Positions 8,601 to 15,289 of a stretch of 35,050 bases of DNA are shown piece by piece; position 1 is the stretch's first letter, and the number at the start of each line of letters is the position of its first letter. Below the pieces are notes generated by a model. The model had not been told where the DNA came from. It made no database searches and was given only the letters and a program-made list of their open reading frames with translations. This stretch comes from JABMRP01 sp964444795. GTDB lineage: Bacteria; Planctomycetota; Planctomycetia; Pirellulales; Thermoguttaceae. The translations under genes were made by a program, and so were the position numbers. The stretch covers positions 1 through 35,050 of the forward strand of contig CAYUIQ010000074.1 of the NCBI GenBank assembly GCA_964444795.1. The letters run 5' to 3'.

Positions 8601-8692
8601 GCCGGACCGGCAAACGTGGCCAGTACGACGAGCATCGCCAGCGATATCCAACACGCCCGTCCAATTCGCCCCTGAAGAGAAAATGTGCTCAT
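5612..8692 (-). CDS. Secreted TPR/CHAT-domain-like protein, catalytic residues apparently lost
   Basis: A 1026-residue exported protein. The start at 8692 has a good ribosome site (CCAGGAG, 7 nt before ATG); an ATG 21 nt upstream (8713) lacks one. The signal peptide contains ISLAMLVVLATFAGPARG. Residues about 40-560 are helical, TPR-like repeats with many Ala pairs. The C-terminal third resembles a CHAT (caspase-like) domain: VVPDGPLWYLPFESLQV, then VVVLPGYHTA (about 883-892), GARTILIGRW and HPFFWSGYMLI. In active CHAT proteases the strands carry HxATHG and LSACxTG. Here these places read VLDDVRS and LPGYHTA, so both the catalytic His and Cys seem replaced. The protein may therefore be a non-enzymatic receptor or scaffold. 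That alignment was done by eye. Confidence 0.75.
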   Translation of the reverse strand: MSTFSLQGRIGRACWISLAMLVVLATFAGPARGQGTQRQIPSARYGMVFGEFYEGEYKDALKDFQSEGRGAIKLGLSRWVDSICYHTMIGECYYHMGQLPDALQHYTAACNLYAEYGDWMTRVQFPATIRPSPRQITIPWGQNTRGTVPGHFSTSMLIARGRLNNNDVVKQGGVVEQLKFWQINVQEIVRCTSLAMRRRAELMGPVGYGDPLTMNLVALLSRRPAPPNHWSQSWIDVQLGMALAAAGKGEEAAQYLKRGSVTAGSFDHPLTGAALLVLGHVTLEKALAEKDPNLYAAALKSFENAAYSAAIFSDVDVLEEAFRYAALTHLLTNRKTVYAPLAAAARWARLKRLRHLEASLLLLAAENYALLGNSREATNLLGQARATIGRRTMGAGWIGARLNYLTAQIRYQGGQIASGTEALAATMAYQRGGSRRLFRIGLADGLYTSGNVPDRVAMQYYRASLSDPSASDWHRDPMESLTLLLTPHSGPLERWVVAALRRNNAQGDREALEIADRLRRHRFFTTLTLGGRLQSFRWILEAPPQALDQQALLVRQGLLAEYPAYADLSKKGQALIEALRAKPLVPEEADEIRLLTRDLGELAKISEQQEAMLHAISLRREAAELVFPPIHPTERIQEQLPPGHAVMAFLVAGGDVHAFVLTRKRLEHWKVEASAAQLQKKIADLLRRMGQSGSNDPLTQKELTDNGWKELSGELLALLLEGSKVDLSQPFEELIVVPDGPLWYLPFESLQVTVGDQSLPLISRARIRYAPLVSLAIPDGRLNKPLGKTAVVVGKLFPRDDESVAEAEFQRLAGVVPHAIAVRNVLPAPTSICAATLDRLIVLDDVRSIEQGPLAWAPIQAGRGRPGDALGDWMSLPWGGPEVVVLPGYHTAAESSLRGVREDAAGMEVFLSVCGLMSTGARTILIGRWRTGGQTSFDLVREFCQELPHTTASEAWQRSVLLAAGSQLRPDREPRVTLHADTALRAVHPFFWSGYMLIDTGVEPLRDAPPNDAAEAPAPALRPAAP

Positions 8693-8712
8693 CTCGTTGC
8701 TCCTGGGAATCA

Positions 8713-8764
8713 ATGTAAGGGGCCACTCCTTAGAGTATAAGACAGTGCCGCGAGCCCCTTACAT
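8713..8764. repeat. Inverted repeat in the CHAT-like gene's upstream region
   Basis: ATGTAAGGGGC (8713-8723) and GCCCCTTACAT (8754-8764) are perfect 11-bp arms with a 30-nt centre. The centre holds a possible minus-strand -10 (TATACT on that strand, 8734-8739), so the repeat could be an operator, although no clear -35 is seen. The rest of the gap up to 9091 shows nothing assignable. Confidence 0.5.
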
Positions 8765-9091
8765 CCACGGGAAACCGAAACGGAGTTATTGCCGGATAAC
8801 CCCATATTTGATTGTACGCGGATCCATCGCGCCCCGGAACACCCCGCCGTAGGACTAGGATTGATCCGCCAGGACGCCCCGCATTGCCCAGACTTCCGAG
8901 ACTACGCGGGAATCGACTTTCCGCGGGGTATCTCCGAGCTTCTTTTCAAAACCGATCAAAGTCGGCGGTGGATGTTGGACGATACCGATTGTAACGATTT
9001 TAGCAAACAGAGCGACTTGACGGCCCGATATGGAATCGAGCTGCACAAGCGGACAATGCACTCAAAATACAATGGACAAAGGAGGTGGCCG

Positions 9092-9328
9092 ATGAGGGAT
9101 ACGGTCTCTCGTCTGCTTCCCTTGCGAAGCTTCGCGGTGGTGCTCGGATTGCTGGCGGGCGTGTGCTCGGTGGGCTGTCAGTCGGACATTGGCGGCCAAA
9201 CGCTGCCCAGTCCCTGGTATCTCCAGCACGACGTCCAATACGCCGCGCCGGGACCTGAGTTCAAGCTCCAGCGAGAAGCTTCCGCTCTGCGAGAGCGGGC
9301 GAGCGAAGAGGCGCTGAGAAACCGGTAA
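9092..9328 (+). CDS. Small lipoprotein, conserved-planctomycete type
   Basis: A 78-residue predicted lipoprotein. It has a hydrophobic signal (FAVVLGLLAGVCSVGC) with a lipobox ending at Cys, which would be lipidated after signal peptidase II cleavage. A perfect ribosome site (AAAGGAGG) precedes the ATG at 9092, which settles the start; the frame is open upstream to 8789 but without support. The mature part contains LPSPWYLQHDVQYAAPGPEF followed by a Glu/Arg-rich helix. From memory, short lipoproteins with a D-V-Q-Y ... G-P-E-F-K-L core are frequent in planctomycetes; the function is unknown. Confidence 0.75.
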   Translation: MRDTVSRLLPLRSFAVVLGLLAGVCSVGCQSDIGGQTLPSPWYLQHDVQYAAPGPEFKLQREASALRERASEEALRNR

Positions 9329-9428
9329 GACGGCTTCTCCCAGGAACACGCAACCCGACAGCGCGGCCGCCGAACCGGCGAGCCGCGCGACTTTCTTGCG
9401 CTTCCGCGCGGGTGGCAAAGGTCGGACC

Positions 9429-9755
9429 ATGGTCGAACTCGAACTCTCCGCGGCCGCCCAACAGTGGGTCAACGTTGTGTTGATCTGGCTGGGATACGGC
9501 ATTCTGGCCGGGCTACTAGCCCGAACGATCCTGCCCGGCCAGGAACCGCGCAGCGCGGCGGGGACGCTGGTCATCGGTATCGGCGGCAGCGTCGGCGGGT
9601 TGACCGTTCTAGAGTACGTCTGGCGCGGCGACCCGATCACGCCGATCAGCCCACTCGGGTTCTTCGCCGCCGTGGCGGGTACCTTTGTGCTCCTGGCCGT
9701 ATATCGCGTGCTGGCCGCCAGCTTCGTCATCAGCCCGAAGGATCCGCCTTCGTAA
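9429..9755 (+). CDS. GlsB/YeaQ/YmgE-like (transglycosylase-associated) membrane protein
   Basis: A 108-residue integral membrane protein with three predicted helices: WVNVVLIWLGYGILAGLLA, a Gly-rich second helix (GTLVIGIGGSVGGLTV) and a third (FFAAVAGTFVLLAVYRVLA). The layout GYGILAGLLAR-x-ILPG, then GTLxxGIGGS, matches the small Transgly_assoc family (GlsB/YeaQ/YmgE), whose role is unclear but often stress-linked. The ATG at 9429 fits the family N-terminus; an upstream frame from 9396 would add a basic segment before it. It converges with the acetyltransferase gene 7 nt away. Confidence 0.7.
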   Translation: MVELELSAAAQQWVNVVLIWLGYGILAGLLARTILPGQEPRSAAGTLVIGIGGSVGGLTVLEYVWRGDPITPISPLGFFAAVAGTFVLLAVYRVLAASFVISPKDPPS

Positions 9756-9762
9756 GTCGGGG

Positions 9763-10917
9763 TCAGGCCGTCCGTCGTTCTTGCAGCCAGTGCTTCAATC
9801 GCAGCACCTGCGCCCGCGAAACGCTCCAGGGAAGATGGGTGTAGCGGAAGCGAGTGGCCAGATGCGTCCGCCACCCTTGCTTGGCGTCCAGCCCGCCGGC
9901 GCCCAGATCGTAGGTCGTGTCGCCGCGGCGGATACTGTCTTGCAGGACGAGTTGCCGGAGAACCGGCCCGGCTTCCAACGCTCCGGCCGACGGATCGACG
10001 CCTTCGAGCAGACTGTGGACTCGACCGCCGTAGTGATAGTTGTAGGCAAACGCCACCGGGGTCTCGTCGAGCAGGAGCAGGTTCAAATCGAGCGCGCCGG
10101 CCTTGGCGGCCAAGGCATGCGCGTCTCGGAGAAATCCTTCGGCGCCGGCGTGCGGCAGTGCCGGCCGGCCTGACAAGGTCGCTTGCTCACTTCGCCCGGC
10201 CAAGGCGACGCATGTTTCATACAGGTCCCATTGCGGGTCGCCCTGACCGTACCTTTTTCCTTCGGGACGGTAACGCAAGAGGCGGATGTTTCCCTGCCGT
10301 GCGAGCCGGCGCCGGCCGTTGGAAACCTGGTCTTGCAGTGGCGCCGGACGGCTCGTCCAGTAGGACTGCCAGGTCTGATCGAGATCGACCGCCGAGGTTT
10401 GCGACCAGGGTCGCGGCCGCGGACGGAAGCCGGCCCGGCGCATGGCGTGTTCGGTACGCCGGTGGTCGGTGCCTCGCAGGTCGATCCAGCGAAGATCGAT
10501 CATGTCCCAATCGCGCGGCGTGTCGCGCAGGTGATGCATGGCGGCCGAAAGCGTTGCCGTCGGGTCGGGGCCGACCGGCCCAAAAATCGTACCCCAGTCG
10601 TACAACGGATAGGTCAACACGCGTACGCTCCCGATGCCGGTCGGTTCGTCGCGGACCACCAGCGGCACGATCCCCAGCACCTCCCGCTGGCGTTTGACCA
10701 CCAGCACGCGCAACTTCTTCCCCGTGCCGAAGTGGCGCCAATAGACCTCCAGCCAATCGAGCGACTGTAAGAACGTGGCGCCGCGAGTGCGCGCCAACGC
10801 AGCGCTCCACCAGAGCCGGTATTCGGCCAGGTGTTCCACTTGGTTGATCTCTTCCACGCAAAATGGATTCATCGCGCCGGCAGGTGTGGGTATGGGTTGA
10901 GATGCGCCCAAGACCAT
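9763..10917 (-). CDS. GNAT-superfamily acetyltransferase (FemAB/CelD-like)
   Basis: A 384-residue protein with the double-GNAT layout of the BioF2-like/CelD acetyltransferase family. The first half includes ATFLQSLDWLEVYWRHFG and LRVLVVKRQREVLGIVPLV. The second half contains LNLLLLDETPVAFAYNYHYG, GRVHSLLEGVDPS and TTYDLGAGGLDAKQGW, the usual acceptor/CoA region. Such enzymes modify polysaccharide or peptidoglycan precursors; the substrate here is unknown. The start ATG at 10917 has GGAGG 8 nt before it. The ATG at 10932 overlaps that ribosome site and is unlikely. Confidence 0.8.
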   Translation of the reverse strand: MVLGASQPIPTPAGAMNPFCVEEINQVEHLAEYRLWWSAALARTRGATFLQSLDWLEVYWRHFGTGKKLRVLVVKRQREVLGIVPLVVRDEPTGIGSVRVLTYPLYDWGTIFGPVGPDPTATLSAAMHHLRDTPRDWDMIDLRWIDLRGTDHRRTEHAMRRAGFRPRPRPWSQTSAVDLDQTWQSYWTSRPAPLQDQVSNGRRRLARQGNIRLLRYRPEGKRYGQGDPQWDLYETCVALAGRSEQATLSGRPALPHAGAEGFLRDAHALAAKAGALDLNLLLLDETPVAFAYNYHYGGRVHSLLEGVDPSAGALEAGPVLRQLVLQDSIRRGDTTYDLGAGGLDAKQGWRTHLATRFRYTHLPWSVSRAQVLRLKHWLQERRTA

Positions 10918-11171
10918 GGGAGCAACCTCCATGCCACAACTGCCACCACGGTCGCGAGGCTGTCATTAACTCCTTGTGAGAACGTCAGTTACGTCGCGCA
11001 CGGGAACGCCGCAAGCGCGAGCTGTTCTTGGGGGGGCGTTGTCCCATAGCAACGGGCGTTTCATTATACTTCTTGGCAGCCGGTGGTCTGGACAACCTCA
11101 CCACCTGCTGGGTAGAGCCAATGTTCTGACGCCCGGGGCCAGGCCTTCTAACGTGTAAAGTGAATGCATGC

Positions 11172-11223
11172 CCCCGATGTTTGTGACCCCGATGTTTCGC
11201 GATGTTTCGCAACCCCGATGTTT
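11172..11223. repeat. GATGTTT short repeats
   Basis: GATGTTT occurs four times (11176, 11191, 11201, 11217), three of them as CCCCGATGTTT, at uneven spacing of 15, 10 and 16 nt. This is slippage-type sequence with no sign of protein coding. Confidence 0.7.
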
Positions 11224-11234
11224 CTCACGAACAC

Positions 11235-11348
11235 GGCCGTTCTAGTTGTCGCTCCGGCCTCGCCCCAAAATGCTAGCAGATCCATTTCCTCGGTCGTTCT
11301 AATTGTCGTTTACGCCAGGCGAAAGACCGCTAGCACTTCCCCCCCGGG
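11235..11348. repeat. Degenerate 57-nt tandem duplication
   Basis: Two adjacent diverged copies (11235-11291 and 11292-11348) share GTTCTArTTGTCG at 11239/11296 and GCTAGCA at 11272/11329, both exactly 57 nt apart. The middles have diverged. It lies just upstream of the promoter of the 80-aa gene. Confidence 0.6.
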
Positions 11349-11381
11349 TTGCTCTAGTCGACACTGAGACGGGAAAGCTAA

Positions 11382-11410
11382 TTGACCCCTTACAGTGGAT
11401 CTTGTATAGT
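11382..11410 (+). promoter_or_regulatory. Sigma70-type promoter for the 80-aa gene
   Basis: TTGACC (11382-11387), 17-nt spacer, TATAGT (11405-11410), oriented toward the ATG at 11479. The predicted leader is about 60 nt and ends in AAGGAGG. Confidence 0.65.
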
Positions 11411-11478
11411 GCTGGGAAAATGGTCTGGTAGATGCCTGAGGCAGCGGCCCGTCAATCAGTGCAAGGAGGTGCGAATCC

Positions 11479-11721
11479 ATGGACACGGTGGCAAGCGGTC
11501 TCTATCAGGACTACGTGAACTTCGCGGACGATCTGGAAAAACAGCTTGTGGCAATCCATGGCCACAAGAAGGCAAAGGGGTTTTTTCAGAGGATGGATCA
11601 GTCTCGCTTTGAAGCCATCTGTGAAGCCGCATCAAGCGACGCTCTCAAGCGGCAGTGGCTCGGTTGGTTGCAGGATCGCGCGCGGATGTTAGGTGGTGAT
11701 AAGGCGGGGAAAGCAGCCTAA
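11479..11721 (+). CDS. Hypothetical 80-residue protein
   Basis: I do not recognise this family. It is small, soluble and probably all-helical: LYQDYVNFADDLEKQLVAIH, then KAKGFFQRMDQSRFEAIC, then a Trp/Arg segment and a basic C-terminus. AAGGAGG precedes the ATG by 8 nt and a clean sigma70-type promoter lies about 70 nt upstream, so it is very likely expressed. No signal peptide or membrane segment. Its 3' end overlaps the convergent gene's stop by 4 nt. It is the first gene of the orphan island. Confidence 0.7.
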   Translation: MDTVASGLYQDYVNFADDLEKQLVAIHGHKKAKGFFQRMDQSRFEAICEAASSDALKRQWLGWLQDRARMLGGDKAGKAA

Positions 11722-12416
11722 TTGCGTTGTGACTCGGGATCGTTCGAAACGATTGTCCCCGGCTTCTCCTCACCCACTTCGTTTCCCTCGGGGCAGTTCA
11801 CGTCAAGCAAGGTTTCTGCCTGACCGGTTCGCACTGCATTCCAAAACTCTGTGCCGGACACGTTGTCTTTGACCGGCCAGCCAGCCACCAAGAGAACCCG
11901 CTTGCAGCTTCGCCAGACAGCGGACTCCTTGGACGTCTCGTCTCCGATCAAAGCGGTTCCGCGAGCAAGCGTTTCGGCAATCTCCTCCAGGCAATCAAAG
12001 AAGTTTCCGCTCGTTCCCTCAAGAACGAGTTGGTTGAGCGCTCCGATGACCGGTTCCAACTTCTCCTTCTCGGCGGCATTCCACTCCAAGTCTACCTCTA
12101 CGGCAATCTCGGCTTCGAAGATCTCCGAAGGTAGCGCATTGGTCTCCGCCAATGTGGCATACACTTCACGCACGTTGCGTTCTTCGACCTCTCCCAGCGT
12201 ATAGATGGCCTCACTCATCCGAATGGCGAAATCACCCACTTCGCGATTGGTGGGCAGCATGATTTCGTATTCGTCGCCTTCGTCATCGTGGTACAACCAG
12301 ATCGCCCCTTTGCTCTCCACATCCTGATCCTGGTCGTGACGCCAACCGCGACTCTGCAAGTAATCCGCCACCACCAGCGGACTCAATCTGGTCATCTCGT
12401 CCTTTTTGAATTTCAT
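11718..12416 (-). CDS. Hypothetical protein coupled to a DUF4365 gene
   Basis: A 232-residue acidic protein of unknown function. The N-terminal part (ADYLQSRGWRHD ... GDEYEIMLPTNREVGDFAIR) looks like a small alpha/beta domain. I recall similar sequences beside DUF4365 genes in other bacteria, which cannot be checked here. The middle and C-terminus are Glu-rich and less distinctive. Its ATG overlaps the stop of the upstream DUF4365 gene (ATGA at 12413-12416), a sign of translational coupling and so of joint function. No transmembrane segment or catalytic motif seen. Confidence 0.7.
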   Translation of the reverse strand: MKFKKDEMTRLSPLVVADYLQSRGWRHDQDQDVESKGAIWLYHDDEGDEYEIMLPTNREVGDFAIRMSEAIYTLGEVEERNVREVYATLAETNALPSEIFEAEIAVEVDLEWNAAEKEKLEPVIGALNQLVLEGTSGNFFDCLEEIAETLARGTALIGDETSKESAVWRSCKRVLLVAGWPVKDNVSGTEFWNAVRTGQAETLLDVNCPEGNEVGEEKPGTIVSNDPESQRN

Positions 12417-12898
12417 ATTCGGCCTGTCCGATCGATCAAGTCCATCAGCCGGTTCAATTCATCGACCGAAAATAGCTGGTCCAGAGGCAGTTCAACCGTC
12501 ACCGTGTGGGTGTTGGCCGTTTCCGGCCGACCCGCCAAAGAGGCCCAATAGGCACGGCAGTGCATGACAAGTTGATCCTTTGTTTTGGTCAGCCAGTCTT
12601 CCGGTCGCTTGGGAACCGCAACAACGATCAGAATCCGCGGCACCCAGCAGTCGCATCGTAGATCATTGTAGTTCTTCAGCTTGAGTGGATACCGCATCCC
12701 ATCCGCGATCTCTTTTGCCGTACATTTCAGTTGGAGTTCGAGTCTTGGCCTTCCTCGCAAGCTCTTGCCGCTGGCGGCAATTCCCATGTCGATGCTATCG
12801 TCATCTACACCGGGTGTGTAAGCATCGAACCCTGCCGCCGCGGCAATCGTTCGCACAAAGGCTCGGCTGAACTGCTCCTTTTGCTGATCCAAATCCAT
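12413..12898 (-). CDS. DUF4365-domain protein (possible PD-(D/E)xK-type fold)
   Basis: A 161-residue protein matching the DUF4365 pattern: MDLDQQKEQFSRAFVRTIAA, then DDDSIDMGI (32-40), then RLELQLKCT, KNYNDLR, VPRILIVVAVP and a C-terminal LPLDQLFSVDELN. The arrangement of Asp in SID with ELQLK about 20 residues later resembles a nuclease-like D ... (E/Q)xK site, so a DNA-related role is possible but not shown. No clear Shine-Dalgarno sequence before the ATG at 12898. First gene of a two-gene operon, with a 4-nt overlap to the next. Confidence 0.75.
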   Translation of the reverse strand: MDLDQQKEQFSRAFVRTIAAAAGFDAYTPGVDDDSIDMGIAASGKSLRGRPRLELQLKCTAKEIADGMRYPLKLKNYNDLRCDCWVPRILIVVAVPKRPEDWLTKTKDQLVMHCRAYWASLAGRPETANTHTVTVELPLDQLFSVDELNRLMDLIDRTGRI

Positions 12899-13048
12899 CG
12901 GTGCGACTACCCACTAAGCGGCGCCGGGGTGCTTTACTCATCGCGTTCACGAAGCAATAAGCCTGTCGCGACCATCGTACCCGTTAGCTGCGCGACTGTC
13001 GATGGGTGCCGCCGTCAGTCAGCGTGGCTACGACCGCACTCCCTTTCG

Positions 13049-13173
13049 CACGTGATGGCTTGCTCTTTCTCGCGCCAACACTACTTGCGGGCAATCGGTG
13101 GCACGCCATAATGGACAACTTGGACCGAGCAGGGCCATTCGCCTGAGTAACTCCCACGGGGGGATTCCATGAC
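13049..13173 (+). promoter_or_regulatory. Duplicated promoter-leader, copy A
   Basis: -35 TTGCGG (13085-13090), 16-nt spacer, -10 CATAAT (13107-13112), then 57 nt to an ATG (13169) with the ribosome site CGGGGGGA. Nearly the same sequence, gap-free from the -35 to the start with about 13 mismatches in 90 nt by eye, drives the epimerase gene at 16788. Here it leads only into a 12-codon frame (MTERQRVRTIYR, stop 13205-13207). Confidence 0.7.
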
Positions 13174-13245
13174 GGAACGACAAAGGGTCAGAACGATTTA
13201 CCGTTGAATAGTTCTGGCCAACTTTCTCCGACTTTTCTCCATCTA

Positions 13246-13285
13246 GATGATACACGGATCAGTCTGAAAACAAGTTCGTCGGACG
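13246..13285 (+). repeat. Leader repeat, copy A
   Basis: GATGATACACGGATCAGTC followed by a segment with CAAGTTCG. It matches 15237-15279 upstream of the SMI1/KNR4 gene. Each copy lies within about 100 nt upstream of an orphan gene start. Confidence 0.65.
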
Positions 13286-13339
13286 AGTGGTTCTGAGTCT
13301 ACTGTCGGATCTGGTAAACCTGGCATTTCGAGATTATCC

Positions 13340-13681
13340 ATGCACAGACTGAAATGTTCGGGTTGGTGGGAACAACAATGGTTCGGGCGTCAGCCCATGG
13401 AAAACCTCGAACTGCGGTTCGAGGATGGACAACTGAGTGGGCGCGGGACGGATATGGTCGGCGACTTTGTGTTCAAAGGTGCAACAACAGGTGAGCGGAT
13501 ATACCTGCTTAAGCAGTACCTGGGTAAGCATCAGATCGAGTACCATGGGACTGGTGATGGTGAAGGTACCTACTTCGGACATTGGAGCGTCTACGGCTTC
13601 GTTGGTGGAAAATGGTTGATTCGTGTCGAATCCGTCGTGTGCTCGGGCGATTCCTCAATTGCTGAAATAACCGAGCTTTGA
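13340..13681 (+). CDS. Hypothetical 113-residue beta-rich protein
   Basis: Unrecognised family. The pattern of alternating hydrophobic and Gly residues (ENLELRFEDGQLSGRGTD, GDFVFKGATTG, YHGTGDGEGTYFGHWSVYG) suggests a compact beta-barrel or lipocalin-like fold without signal peptide. It begins with WWEQQWFGRQPM, an unusual aromatic cluster. No strong Shine-Dalgarno sequence before the ATG at 13340. An attC-like palindrome starts 29 nt after its stop, as expected if it were an integron cassette gene. Cytoplasmic location likely. Confidence 0.65.
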   Translation: MHRLKCSGWWEQQWFGRQPMENLELRFEDGQLSGRGTDMVGDFVFKGATTGERIYLLKQYLGKHQIEYHGTGDGEGTYFGHWSVYGFVGGKWLIRVESVVCSGDSSIAEITEL

Positions 13682-13709
13682 CGTAATTGGGTCATGGCCC
13701 AAAAAGGTC

Positions 13710-13796
13710 GACGAACAAATCGTTGCACACGGAACCGCGGGCCGCGCGGCTTCTGGAATCAAAGTCGTCCGCCGCGGCCCGGTGAACGTGGTCGTC
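13710..13796 (+). other. attC-like imperfect palindrome
   Basis: An 87-nt folded element. GACGAAC (13710-13716) pairs with GGTCGTC (13790-13796) except for one base. CGTT-CAC-CGG segments pair inside with single extra bases on the left arm only. GC-rich CCGCGG arms close around a loop. One-sided bulges and end boxes are the hallmarks of integron attC sites. The right box is not a perfect GTTRRRY, so this could be a decayed site or an unrelated hairpin. Confidence 0.4.
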
Positions 13797-13860
13797 ATTC
13801 ACTATTCGATGATCGTGTCTGTACCCCTGTACCGTGCCCTTAGAGTTGGAGGCTTTGCAT

Positions 13861-14076
13861 ATGAATCCCGTTGGCCTGATCCTCGTTGCCGCTGGACTGT
13901 TTTCGATCTGTGGTGCCGCCTTCGATTGGGACTTTTTCATCAACAGCCGTAAGGCTCGGTTGTTCGTTTCGATCCTTGGCCGCACGGGAGCGCGCGTTTT
14001 TTATGCCATTCTTGGGTTGGTCATTGCAGTTCTCGGTACGCTGATTACTTTGGGAATCATGAAGGATGCGGCATGA
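13861..14076 (+). CDS. Imm17-like two-helix membrane protein
   Basis: A 71-residue membrane protein with two helices: VGLILVAAGLFSICGAAF and FYAILGLVIAVLGTLITLG. Between them is the conserved-looking cytoplasmic stretch DWDFFINSRKARLFVSILG. The arrangement matches the small immunity family Imm17, whose members are predicted to protect against polymorphic toxins. No toxin gene is beside it. The ATG at 13861 is supported by TTGGAGG 8-9 nt upstream; a GTG at 13834 in frame lies before that ribosome site. The family assignment is from memory of the motif, so moderate. Confidence 0.65.
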   Translation: MNPVGLILVAAGLFSICGAAFDWDFFINSRKARLFVSILGRTGARVFYAILGLVIAVLGTLITLGIMKDAA

Positions 14077-14247
14077 GCCGGCAAGTTCCACTTGCGCCAT
14101 CGTATCCCTCTTGAAACCCTCCGCTTCATGGACGAGGTGAAATCCAACCAAGCGGGCAACGAAGTCACGCTGTTCAAACGACGTCGGTAAGGCCGCGACC
14201 GTTGGTCGCGGGACTCCCAAGTGGTCCAGTTCCAAAGGAGACCGTTC

Positions 14248-15111
14248 ATGTTTGCTTCAATCGGCCAAAGTTGGCAATATGCCAAGATGAGCTACGCGGT
14301 GCTGTGGAAGAACAAGCAATTGCTGGTCTTCCCGCTACTCTCCACGTTGGCCGCCGGGCTGGTGCTGGTCAGTTTTGCCGCACCGTTGTGGATGAGCGGA
14401 CAGATCGAACAGTGGCAGGCGGCCGCCGACGGCCCGGGGGGGCAGGCCGCTCGGGTGAGCATGTACGTCACGCTGTTCTGTTTCTATTTCTGCAACTACT
14501 TCGTGATCGTGTTTTTCAACTCGGCCCTGATCGCCGCCGTCATGCGGGCTTTCAACGGCGAAGAGCCGACCGTCGGCGAGGCCTTGGGAATGGCCGGAAG
14601 ACGAATTCCGCAAATTGTCGCCTGGGCGTTGGTGGCCGCCGTCGTGGGAGTGCTGCTGAGGGCCATCGAAAACTCCAACAAACGGGCCGGAGAAATCGTG
14701 GCCATGGTCTTGGGCACTGCCTGGACCGTGATGACCTACTTCGTCGTGCCGGTGATCGTGATGGAAGGCACCGGACCCGTGGAGGCCGTGAAGCGATCCA
14801 TGAGCACGCTCAAGTCGACCTGGGGGACCGCCCTGATGGGTAATTTCTCCATGGGTCTGCTTGGCTTCCTGCTGATGCTGCCGATCTACTTGCTGGCCGT
14901 GGTGTTGATTGCCCTGGGGTTTGGCTCCGGTTCCGTGGCGGTGTCGGTGATGTGCATCACCGCGGGAGTTCTGCTGATCGCCGTGGGCGCGGCCACCAGC
15001 AGCGCGGCCAACACGGTGTTTACGGCCGCCCTCTACAGCCACGCCACCGGCCGCACCGTCCCGGCTGACATCGACAGTTCGCAGTTCAGTCAAGCGTTTG
15101 TCTCCAAGTAG
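14248..15111 (+). CDS. DUF6159-family membrane protein
   Basis: A 287-residue polytopic membrane protein. The N-terminus (MFASIGQSWQYAKMSYAVLW) is soluble and followed by about six helices: LLVFPLLSTLAAGLVLVSF, VTLFCFYFCNYFVIVFF, a third around IVAWALVAAVVGVLL, a fourth around VMTYFVVPVIVM, a fifth around LLGFLLMLPIYLLAVVL and a last Ala/Val-rich one. The segment GTGPVEAVKRSMSTLKSTWG is typical of the DUF6159 family; function unknown. AAAGGAG precedes the ATG at 14248. It is a broadly distributed family and may be a core gene inside the island. Confidence 0.75.
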   Translation: MFASIGQSWQYAKMSYAVLWKNKQLLVFPLLSTLAAGLVLVSFAAPLWMSGQIEQWQAAADGPGGQAARVSMYVTLFCFYFCNYFVIVFFNSALIAAVMRAFNGEEPTVGEALGMAGRRIPQIVAWALVAAVVGVLLRAIENSNKRAGEIVAMVLGTAWTVMTYFVVPVIVMEGTGPVEAVKRSMSTLKSTWGTALMGNFSMGLLGFLLMLPIYLLAVVLIALGFGSGSVAVSVMCITAGVLLIAVGAATSSAANTVFTAALYSHATGRTVPADIDSSQFSQAFVSK

Positions 15112-15236
15112 CCGAGCGTGCTAGGCGGAAACAGCCTAACTCGTCCCAAGATGGCAGGCACCTGCGTGACTGTCGGGAACGATTGGGCATACGCAGTAGC
15201 CCCGCAACGCGATAGGCTGCAACGAAGCAGTCTACA

Positions 15237-15279
15237 GGTGATACACGGATCCGTCGAGAACCAAGTTCGCCCCCGAGGA
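15237..15279 (+). repeat. Leader repeat, copy B
   Basis: GGTGATACACGGATCCGTC followed by a segment with CCAAGTTCG, homologous to 13246-13285. It ends 11 nt before the SMI1/KNR4 start codon, so it lies in the mRNA leader or ribosome-binding region. Confidence 0.65.
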
Positions 15280-15289
15280 CAAGCATTCG

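Larger units (their letters stand above)
10918..11478. other. Gap with degenerate short repeats and a promoter
   Basis: No gene found. A possible minus-strand -10 (TATAAT on that strand, 11063-11068) could serve the acetyltransferase gene, without a well-spaced -35. Two repeat patches follow (11172-11223 and 11235-11348), then a good plus-strand promoter at 11382-11410. Confidence 0.5.
12899..13339. other. Gap with copied promoter/leader elements
   Basis: No long gene. It carries a diverged copy of the epimerase gene's promoter and leader (13049-13173), a 12-codon reading frame starting exactly where the epimerase would start (13169-13207), and a leader repeat shared with the SMI1 gene (13246-13285). 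The part from 12899 to 13048 is unassigned. Confidence 0.6.

Noticed and set aside
11172..11223. GATGTTT repeats as CRISPR or operator array
   Set aside because: Too short and unevenly spaced, with no palindromic form.
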